This document shows, in pieces, positions 7,828-14,679 of a stretch of DNA of 45,229 nt; the stretch's first letter is position 1; the number at the start of each line of letters is the position of its first letter. The notes under the pieces are model-generated. The model was not told where the DNA came from. It ran no database searches and saw nothing but the letters and a program-made list of their open reading frames with translations. A program made the position numbers and the translations under genes. Source of the stretch: an uncultured bacterium (GTDB lineage: Bacteria; Cyanobacteriota; Vampirovibrionia; Obscuribacterales; Obscuribacteraceae); NCBI GenBank assembly GCA_903835185.1, contig CAILLX010000043.1:1-45229 (forward strand), written 5' to 3'.

Positions 7828-8529
7828 TTAGCGGCTTACTAAAATACGTTGCCTGTGTGAGATTCCAGCTCCTCCAGGCACGAGTGTATTGCTATAAGTA
7901 ACTGGTGTGGCAGGTTTACTAGGATGCACAGGTGGAACCGCTGAGCTGCCTGGAGCACCAAAAGCAGCTGGTCCTGTGGTTGTAGCATCTGTTGAAATTG
8001 GCGCAAAGCCAGGTGGCAGTGCAACTGGTAAATACGCACCTGACTGGCTGGCTGGCTGACTGACTGGCTGACTGGCTTCTCGAGACTCACGACGGGCAGC
8101 AGAACTAGCTCCTATTACAACAGCATCTCTCATCTTAAAAGTGTCATATGTCTTGCCTGTCGGATCATCATTATGGCGCAACCAGTAGATAAGCGAGGAC
8201 CAGAAAAACAAACCGCCCAAAGCTATACCTGCCAGCAAGAGCGGCCTTAAATCCATGTTGAGGAGCTTATGGCGAAAAGTCTCAGGCGCAAGTGAGCTTT
8301 CCCACTCATTTATCTGCTCCTTCTCGTCTACATGTTCATTGCCTGCCGGTTTTTTCGAACATGCCCAGGACGGCAGATTTGAGCTGGGGAAAAGTGAAAC
8401 AAATACTCCCTGGAGCAAGCAGCCTAAATAAGAAGCATTAATAACCTGTCCGCCCAAACCGAGTCCCAGATGATGACCATGTGTTCCGTGGTGACCATGA
8501 TGCCCGCCGAAGAATCCGCCATGACTCAT
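7828..8529 (-). CDS. His/Gly-rich one-pass membrane protein of unknown function
   Basis: A 233-residue protein. It opens with a His- and Gly-rich stretch (GGHHGHHGTHGHHLGLGLGG), which could bind metal ions or act as a flexible segment. A glutamate-rich linker follows, then one membrane helix at about 97-118 (LLLAGIALGGLFFWSSLIYWL), then a low-complexity tail rich in Ser, Gln, Pro and Ala. The Ser-Gln-Pro part is encoded by a tetranucleotide repeat at 8041-8077 that could change length by slippage. The start is ATG 8529 with AGGA seven bases upstream. It stands alone between two rightward transcription units. No domain is recognised. Confidence 0.6.
   Translation of the reverse strand: MSHGGFFGGHHGHHGTHGHHLGLGLGGQVINASYLGCLLQGVFVSLFPSSNLPSWACSKKPAGNEHVDEKEQINEWESSLAPETFRHKLLNMDLRPLLLAGIALGGLFFWSSLIYWLRHNDDPTGKTYDTFKMRDAVVIGASSAARRESREASQPVSQPASQSGAYLPVALPPGFAPISTDATTTGPAAFGAPGSSAVPPVHPSKPATPVTYSNTLVPGGAGISHRQRILVSR
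8041..8077. repeat. TGAC/TGGC tetranucleotide microsatellite
   Basis: About nine imperfect copies of tgac/tggc units lie head to tail within the coding sequence of the His-rich membrane protein, where they encode alternating Ser-Gln-Pro residues. Because the unit is 4 bp, gain or loss of a unit would shift the reading frame and cut the C-terminal tail. Confidence 0.7.
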
Positions 8530-8825
8530 CTCTTGTCCTGCCCTACATGCATATCTAATCTAACTGTAACTCTATAATTCTACAGCTGACCACTAACAAG
8601 TATACGTATTAAGTGGGAGTTTCACCACATGTTGCTCGCACTTCGACAATTTCAAACAGCCATTAGTTTACAGATGACGATTCTGCTCAGGTTCTCTCAT
8701 TGTTCAAGGCAGCGTTGCGCAATATGCACGGCTAATCACAACTTTTTCATTCACTAACTGGTGCAGGCTGGGCAGACTCGTCTACACTTTATATTCTGAC
8801 CGGTGCAACTGCCAGGGTAACAACA
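8530..8825. other. Divergent promoter region
   Basis: The 296 bases between two divergent genes hold no ORF of note. A TATATT hexamer at 8790-8795 is a plausible -10 for the rightward E1-like gene, but no good -35 lies 16-18 bases upstream of it. Confidence 0.3.
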
Positions 8826-9611
8826 GTGGATCACACAAGAAAGCTTTCACAATCCGAGCTACTGCGCTACAGCCGCCATCTAGTCCTTCCTGGCTGGGGA
8901 GAAGAAATTCAGGGCAGGTTGAAGCGCAGTAGAATGCTAGTTGTCGGTGCAGGAGGGCTGGGTTCGCCAGCTTTGCTTTACCTGGCAGCTGCCGGCGTGG
9001 GAACTATTGCCGTTGCTGATTATGATGCAGTGGACATCTCAAATCTACAAAGACAGATCTTATACTCGGCTGCACAGGTTGGCACAGCCAAAGTAACTGT
9101 GGTGGCACAACGTCTGTCTGACCTAAACGACACTGTCCAGATTGTTCCATTAGCTCAAAAGGTAAGTCAGGAGAACGTCAGCAACATTGTCTCATCCTAC
9201 GATCTTGTTATAGACGGAACAGATAATATAGATACACGCTATCTGTTAAATGATGCCTGTGTGCGCTGGCAGAAGCCGTTTATCTATGGGGCTGTTTTCC
9301 GCTTTGAAGGGTTGACAACAGTATTGGCATGCGCAGGCGGACCTTGTTTCAACTGTCTCTATCCAGATGTTCCTCCACCCGGCACAATTCCAGACCCTGC
9401 TACAACAGGAGTATTTGGACCAGTAGCTGGAACAATAGGCACAATTCAAGCAACAGAGGCAATCAAACTTGTAATTGGGCAAGAGTGTTCACTGGTAGGC
9501 AAGCTGTTAGTTTATGATGCATTACACATGCAGTTCGAGTTGCTCACTCTCAAACCTAATGCAGCGTGTCCAACCTGTGCTGCCGGGCAGCAACAGGGCA
9601 GGCAGAGCTGA
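8826..9611 (+). CDS. HesA/MoeB/ThiF-family E1-like adenylyltransferase
   Basis: A 261-residue enzyme of the family that adenylates the C terminus of ubiquitin-like sulfur carriers (MoaD, ThiS). Visible motifs are an opening RYSRHLVLPGWGEEIQ, the nucleotide loop GAGGLG at 41-46, D-x-x-NLQRQ at 70-77 with the ATP-binding Arg, GTDN at 131-134, and a zinc site made by CFNC (174-177) and CPTC (248-251). The cysteine expected just before GVxGP in MoeB and ThiF is Ala192 here (DPATTGVFGP), so thioester or persulfide chemistry at that site is lost. There is no rhodanese extension. The start is GTG 8826 with CAGGGT upstream. No sulfur-carrier gene lies nearby, so molybdopterin, thiamine or another pathway cannot be chosen. 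Confidence 0.85.
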   Translation: MDHTRKLSQSELLRYSRHLVLPGWGEEIQGRLKRSRMLVVGAGGLGSPALLYLAAAGVGTIAVADYDAVDISNLQRQILYSAAQVGTAKVTVVAQRLSDLNDTVQIVPLAQKVSQENVSNIVSSYDLVIDGTDNIDTRYLLNDACVRWQKPFIYGAVFRFEGLTTVLACAGGPCFNCLYPDVPPPGTIPDPATTGVFGPVAGTIGTIQATEAIKLVIGQECSLVGKLLVYDALHMQFELLTLKPNAACPTCAAGQQQGRQS

Positions 9612-9808
9612 CAATAGCACAGTCCCAAAGCAGAGATAGAGGAGGTATCTGCTGACTCCTCATGGCAGCCCCGGCGCCTCAGGTGAAAATTCACAGCAAA
9701 AATGTGTATTAACTGGTCGAAGCAGATATCATTTGAGCTTCAGTTTGTAGATTAAGAAGGTTCCAGAATACAAAACTTCCCTTCCGGTTAAGAGTCCCAG
9801 GTTAAACA

Positions 9809-11248
9809 GTGCTTTCAACTCCTACTGAACTTCAAGCTATCCTTCAGTTGGCACCAGAATGGGCGCCTGTAGCAACCAGTGCAGCAGAAGAAGGAGGTCT
9901 TAATATATTTGCTTTTTGCAACCGTCTTGGCGCTAAAGCACTTTATCTGAAGGCAGCGGCGCTTGAAGAGAAGCGCGCCACCTTTTTGTCTCTGTTGCGT
10001 GATGCTTACTTGAGAGATCATTTAAGCAAGATGCTGCAGTCTAACCAGAACCTCCGCCGGTTCTGGTCGCAACGCCGTCTTTCTGCAGAAGAACAGCGCT
10101 TGCACATAATCTCTTTCACAGAAGAGCTGACTCAAAAAATGGAAGCAGTGCTAATAAAGCACCTTAATCAGAGAAGCGATGACGGCTTCAAAGTGCTGCT
10201 GCCCGCTTATCTGCAGAGGGCGGTACAAAACGCAGCAGTGGATTACATCAGACAGGAATGGAGCTGGGAAAAGCACACACTCCAGGATATGCATCTGGAT
10301 CCCGACCAGGAAGACCCCAGACAAAATGTTGCTGACGATGCCGGACATGCTCCTGAAAACCTTGCTCTCTCAAAAGAACAGGTCACTCACTTAAACCAGC
10401 TGCGCCGCGAGTTGAGCGCCATGATCACTGACACCTCATATCCTCAAGAGGCGCTTACTGTAATTGACTGCCTTTTTGGACTGGGACTCACAGGCGAGTC
10501 TGCCTTTGGTGAAGAGATGACTATGCGCGAATGTTGCGACAAGCTCAATATTTTTGGAGAGACCCAGGCAAGACGTATAGCTCGCTGCCAGGTGTTTCTT
10601 GACAAAGGTCTGGAACTGGTGCGGCAAAGGCTGAGAGAAAAGTTGCCCTCTATAGTAGATGCCTGGCAGGGCGAGTTGAATGTTAATTGTGCTTCCAGGC
10701 GGGAGCTGACTCAGCAGATTGAGCTGACTGAAGGTGAGATTGAACGTTTAATTAAGAACCGTCAATTCAGCTGCTTGCAAGAGCTGGTCACTTTTGATGT
10801 GCTGAAGCCTAAACGTCTTGCCGAGATAGCCGAAAAGGGAGCTGTGGCAGCATTTGTACCGGTTGACTTAAACTCTGCCACAGTTAGAGATCTTATGGAC
10901 ATTCTCTCCTTGCCAAAGCCAACTGCCAAGCGGCTTGCATCCGAGCGACCGTTTTTGCATCTCAACGAGTTAGTAGCTCGTGGACTGATAAGCGAGGGCA
11001 CACTGGAGCAGCTCGTCGCGCGGGGAGCACTTGTAAGGAGACGGGTTGCTGACAGAAAGCGGCTCGACCTTAATCGAGTCGACATTAGCGAGCTGACTGC
11101 CGCCGGACTGGCGGAGCCACAAGCTAAACGAATAGCCAGAGGCAGACCTTTTCTCACCTGGGTAGATCTGGAGGAGTTTCTCTGCTGTGATCAGTCCACC
11201 TTGAGCGTACTGCGGCAAAAATTCTGTTTAGGTCTCACACCGGCCTAA
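9809..11248 (+). CDS. Sigma-factor-like protein fused to three helix-hairpin-helix repeats
   Basis: A 479-residue protein. Residues about 128-152 (LLPAYLQRAVQNAAVDYIRQ) resemble region 2 of ECF-type sigma factors. Residues about 213-275, including MRECCDKLNIFGETQARRIARC, resemble region 4 with its helix-turn-helix. The tail then holds three copies of a 40-residue unit, at about 290-330, 352-392 and 418-458. Each begins with Leu-Asn or Val-Asn-x-Asn (DLNSATVRDL, DLNRVDISEL), continues with a short hairpin and K/R-R-x-A, and ends in a PFL motif, as in ComEA-type helix-hairpin-helix DNA-binding domains. The start is GTG with CAGG upstream. The fusion is unusual. Role inferred: a transcription regulator for the genes that follow, though a pure DNA-binding role is possible. 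Confidence 0.6.
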   Translation: MLSTPTELQAILQLAPEWAPVATSAAEEGGLNIFAFCNRLGAKALYLKAAALEEKRATFLSLLRDAYLRDHLSKMLQSNQNLRRFWSQRRLSAEEQRLHIISFTEELTQKMEAVLIKHLNQRSDDGFKVLLPAYLQRAVQNAAVDYIRQEWSWEKHTLQDMHLDPDQEDPRQNVADDAGHAPENLALSKEQVTHLNQLRRELSAMITDTSYPQEALTVIDCLFGLGLTGESAFGEEMTMRECCDKLNIFGETQARRIARCQVFLDKGLELVRQRLREKLPSIVDAWQGELNVNCASRRELTQQIELTEGEIERLIKNRQFSCLQELVTFDVLKPKRLAEIAEKGAVAAFVPVDLNSATVRDLMDILSLPKPTAKRLASERPFLHLNELVARGLISEGTLEQLVARGALVRRRVADRKRLDLNRVDISELTAAGLAEPQAKRIARGRPFLTWVDLEEFLCCDQSTLSVLRQKFCLGLTPA

Positions 11249-11313
11249 TTAATGCGCAACCCGCGTCATAAAGAGAAGCAGGGCAAATAAAGGCCAAAAG
11301 GTGAGGAAGGACA

Positions 11314-12525
11314 ATGGTGAGCCAGATAGAGATTGCAGCTGAACTGGTAAGGCTCTCTCAAGGGCGAGTAAAAAAGACAGGCACCAAGCTCACCAATGAG
11401 CTGTCCAGGATGATCCTGGAAGAAGAAGTAACAAGACTAGATCCTGAAGATGGCTTTTTGCTCGAGCCGGATCAAAGCTGGAGCTGCTCCGACGCATTAG
11501 TTGCTGCAACAGGAGTTAACGACCTTGTAGTAAACGGTTTACATGTAGATGTTCGACCGCTCGATTGTGACCGCACTGTAGCAATAAGCAGGGCTCTGGT
11601 TGGCACTAGCTATCTCAGCCACGGCACGCTTGTTGTTGAGCTCACAGGAGCACATTCAGGACGATTGCTCGGTTATATTCCAGCTCCTGCCTGGATTGCT
11701 GCCGATCGCCACAGTGGAGATTCTTCTTGGGTGTCAGTCCTTGCCTCTGAGATCCAGCCGCTAGATTTAGCCCAGCTTCTCAGGCGCATAGCTTTAGAGC
11801 AGAGTGTAATTAAGCCACGGGCTGCTGCGGTACCAGAGTTGACTGAACTTGTTAAGTTTGTCTCCAGCCGCTCACAAATAAGCCTGTCCAGGCAACGCCA
11901 GATTGTCGAGTCGGCTCTCGCCAATGCTAAGGTTGTTAAGCAGCTGGAAAGATGTGTTGACCTCTGGTCGAGTGGCACAATGACACGCATTGTCCAGTCT
12001 GCAGCAGTCTGGAACTGCCGTGTCGAAAATTTGACAAACAAGATTATGTCCAGATTCAAGTCGCTAAGCAGGGACGAGGTTAGAGGGCTGATTTTGCAAA
12101 CTGGCGAAAAGTGGGGTGGACAAACAGAATCTCCCTTTTTCCGCAAAGGGCTCCTTACTGCACTTGGTCAAGAGTCTGTACAGAAGAGATTTCAGACTGC
12201 TGATGTATCCAAACTTACGACAGCCATAGAGCGAATACTTTCGGGCCGCCCAGTGTCCGATGCAATTGGCGATCTTGTCAAGAGCGACTTGGCTCTGGAA
12301 CTGGCTGTCGCTATTAAGAATAATCGCCAGAAAATAAGCAATTTCATGTGGGCAAGCGCTGAAGAGATCGGGTTGGCGTTCCGGCAGCTGGCTTTACAAC
12401 CGTCCTATTCTACGCACAGCACCACAGAGGAAGCAGGTGTTGAGTCAGTCAATGAAGCTCTAGCTATTCTGCACGCCTGCGATATAGGCGCAGAGCTTAA
12501 GGAGGCTGAGGGAGAGTTTGAATAG
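11314..12525 (+). CDS. Unknown protein, possibly DUF1822-like
   Basis: A 403-residue soluble protein with an excellent ribosome site (GAGGAAGGA before ATG 11314), 65 bases after the sigma-like gene. The N-terminal third contains VRPLDCDRTVAIS, then SHGTLVVELTGAHSGRLLGYIPAPAW (in two parts) at about 100-127. The pattern of a charged strand followed by a Leu-Leu-Gly-Tyr/Phe strand is what I remember of cyanobacterial DUF1822 proteins, which also often sit beside sigma factor genes. The remainder (about 165-400) is helical, with many Lys/Arg and Ser and no catalytic motif. Family assignment is tentative. Co-expression with the upstream regulator is likely from spacing and strand. Confidence 0.5.
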   Translation: MVSQIEIAAELVRLSQGRVKKTGTKLTNELSRMILEEEVTRLDPEDGFLLEPDQSWSCSDALVAATGVNDLVVNGLHVDVRPLDCDRTVAISRALVGTSYLSHGTLVVELTGAHSGRLLGYIPAPAWIAADRHSGDSSWVSVLASEIQPLDLAQLLRRIALEQSVIKPRAAAVPELTELVKFVSSRSQISLSRQRQIVESALANAKVVKQLERCVDLWSSGTMTRIVQSAAVWNCRVENLTNKIMSRFKSLSRDEVRGLILQTGEKWGGQTESPFFRKGLLTALGQESVQKRFQTADVSKLTTAIERILSGRPVSDAIGDLVKSDLALELAVAIKNNRQKISNFMWASAEEIGLAFRQLALQPSYSTHSTTEEAGVESVNEALAILHACDIGAELKEAEGEFE

Positions 12526-12697
12526 CTGCGTTTGTGCAAGAGTCCTGTATGCACAAGCACCATGCCTGCATAGCGCTGCAGCTTCATATTGCAGAGCCTG
12601 GAGAACGCTCGCCGGCTGAAAAGTTTGATCTCTCTGCAAGATGCCTCGCAATAACAAAAGTTGCTCTGTCACTGCTTTTTTATATTATGATCCTCCA

Positions 12698-13327
12698 ATG
12701 AGCAAACATCTTTCCAACAAAGCACAACCATGCCCTGCCTGTGGAGCAATTAATGAATCTGACCTTGCCTTCTGCATTACCTGTGGAAAGCAACTGGTTA
12801 ATTCTTGTAGTGCAGCTCCAGTTCCAGCTGCTAAGGCAGAACAGGTATGCCCGTCGTGTGGAACGGCAGACGAACTGAGTCATACATATTGTGTTCATTG
12901 CGGTGCTGTGATGCCTCAACCAGTCCAGCCGTCTTGCACAGCTAGCAGGAGCAAGAGTATGCCTTTGCTCACCTGGGCTGCTATTTCAATTGGGGTAGTC
13001 ACCGGAGTGATGCTGTCCTGGTTCGGCTATCAATCCGGTCTTTTCAATGGGAGCGCCACAACCGGCTGGCCAAAACGAGGATTAGTAATTTTTGTCACTC
13101 ATCCTGAGACTGTGGTTAATATTCAGGAGCGCACCGGAAAGAACTTCACTGTAGGTCGAACCAGCAAAAATGGTAGCTTGAGCATACCTGACCTGCCAGC
13201 TGGCTTGTACCGCTTGACTTTATCAGCACCAGGGAGAATTCCAGTTGTAAAGGATGTTGAGCTTGATCCTGAACAAGCAGTCGTTCTCGGCTTTCCGCAA
13301 CGCATCAATCTGCCTGCCGAATATTAA
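12698..13327 (+). CDS. Double zinc-ribbon membrane protein with a PEGA-like domain
   Basis: A protein of 209 residues from ATG 12698 (an in-frame ATG at 12641 would add 19). Two zinc ribbons follow each other: CPACG...CITCG and CPSCG...CVHCG. A single membrane helix (LLTWAAISIGVVTGVMLSWFG) comes next. The outer part (about 130-209) reads as a beta-sandwich with VNIQERTGK, LPAGLYRLTLSAPGR and PVVKDVELDP, the signature of PEGA domains that often occur on the outside of receptor kinases. The layout, zinc ribbon inside and PEGA outside, suggests a sensor or scaffold working with the kinase encoded 116 bases downstream. A TATATTATGA stretch directly upstream of the chosen ATG could be a -10 box, so the start is uncertain. 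Confidence 0.6.
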   Translation: MSKHLSNKAQPCPACGAINESDLAFCITCGKQLVNSCSAAPVPAAKAEQVCPSCGTADELSHTYCVHCGAVMPQPVQPSCTASRSKSMPLLTWAAISIGVVTGVMLSWFGYQSGLFNGSATTGWPKRGLVIFVTHPETVVNIQERTGKNFTVGRTSKNGSLSIPDLPAGLYRLTLSAPGRIPVVKDVELDPEQAVVLGFPQRINLPAEY

Positions 13328-13443
13328 ACGCGCAGGCTGTAACTACGGCGAGGCGCTTACTGTCAGGAATGTTGCTCTCGCTATACTTAGTCTTTGATCT
13401 AAGCTATATTTGCTAATGCTGTTGCAATAGAGAACCGTTGCTA

Positions 13444-14649
13444 ATGTCTCTCAACCAACCTGGTCCTGCCGGCCAACTAACTGTGTGCCCGAAATGTCGG
13501 CGTGCAGCTCCACGTTCGGCTCGGTTTTGCGGACACTGTGGCACCGCCCTTGGTAGCACTGGTGCACTGGCAGTGTCCAGTAGCAACGCAAGCCCATCAC
13601 TGGCTGGCAAAGTCTGCCCCAGCTGCCAGGCTGCATACCCGCCCTACGCTTTGTACTGCCCAATTGACTCGGCTAAACTTATACTTGCCAACCAGGCAAA
13701 CCTGACTACTGCTGACGCCACCAGTCTTACCAATTCCGGCTGTGATCTTTCTGCCAGCATTCTTTCTGCGTCACCCAGCAAACTTACTGGCGAAATTATT
13801 GCCGATAAGTACCGATTAGAGTCAGTGCTGGGTGAAGGTGGCATGGCTGTTGTCTATAGGGCCACTCAGCTCAACATAGACAGGACTGTTGTTTTAAAAG
13901 TTATGCAGTGGCAGCTGCGCGGCAACGAACGAGCTATCAAGCGCTTCGAGCAGGAAGCTAAGTTTACAGCCAAAGTCAACCATCCTAATGTTGTCTCTGT
14001 CTTTGACGTCGGCTTTTTACATGGCGGTCAACCGTATCTGGTTATGGAATACATTAACGGCGAGTCATTACGTGATCGCCTTGAGCGTGAGGGTATGCTG
14101 TCGCTGTCTACTGCAGCAGTAATCCTGACGCAGGTGTGCCATGGACTTCAGGAAGCTCACAAAGTCGGCCTTATCCACAGAGACCTGAAGCCTGAAAATA
14201 TCCTTCTGCAACAAAATTCAGATCGCCCTGACTGGATAAAAATTGTTGATTTTGGTATTGCCCATCTGGTTGAAGGTTATCAGCACCTGACCAGAACCGG
14301 CAACATAACAGGCACGATCGCTTATATGGCACCAGAGCAGCTGCGCAATGTTCCTGTCGATACCAGGGCTGATCTTTATGGACTGGGAATTCTCCTGTTT
14401 GAAGCGCTGACAGGATTGATCCCTTTTGATGGCGACAGTACTGAATCAATCCTGCTTAAACAATTGATGGAGCCCGCGCCGCCACCATCGCAGTGGCGCC
14501 CTGAGATCTCACCAGGATCTTTATTGGACAAAATCGTGCTAAAGGCCCTCGAGAAAGATCCTGAGAAGCGGTATCAAACTGCTACTGAAATGCGTCTGGA
14601 TCTTGAGCGTTTCAAGCAGCAGCTAGACTTGCGCCGCACCCACCAGTAG
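13444..14649 (+). CDS. Ser/Thr protein kinase with N-terminal double zinc ribbon
   Basis: A kinase of 401 residues. Two CxxC pairs (CPKC...CGHC) and a third and fourth (CPSC...CPID, imperfect) form N-terminal zinc ribbons. A bacterial Hanks-type kinase domain covers about 120-395: glycine loop GEGGMAVVY, Lys152 in VVLKV, catalytic HRDLKPEN with Asp247, DFGIAHL, then GTIAYMAPEQ, DLYGLGILLFE and the closing Arg helix. All residues needed for catalysis are present. No membrane helix is found, so it acts in the cytoplasm or through partners. ATG 13444 is chosen over TTG 13438. It sits between the zinc-ribbon/PEGA gene and the GT-C-like gene, and its ribbon resembles that of the upstream protein, so the two may interact. 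Confidence 0.9.
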   Translation: MSLNQPGPAGQLTVCPKCRRAAPRSARFCGHCGTALGSTGALAVSSSNASPSLAGKVCPSCQAAYPPYALYCPIDSAKLILANQANLTTADATSLTNSGCDLSASILSASPSKLTGEIIADKYRLESVLGEGGMAVVYRATQLNIDRTVVLKVMQWQLRGNERAIKRFEQEAKFTAKVNHPNVVSVFDVGFLHGGQPYLVMEYINGESLRDRLEREGMLSLSTAAVILTQVCHGLQEAHKVGLIHRDLKPENILLQQNSDRPDWIKIVDFGIAHLVEGYQHLTRTGNITGTIAYMAPEQLRNVPVDTRADLYGLGILLFEALTGLIPFDGDSTESILLKQLMEPAPPPSQWRPEISPGSLLDKIVLKALEKDPEKRYQTATEMRLDLERFKQQLDLRRTHQ

Positions 14650-14679
14650 CAGTAATGCCATCACAACCTAGATAAATCA

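Noticed and set aside
10762..11157. Minus-strand frame opposite the HhH repeats
   Set aside because: Antisense shadow of the sigma-like gene, Ser/Arg-rich, no start signal.
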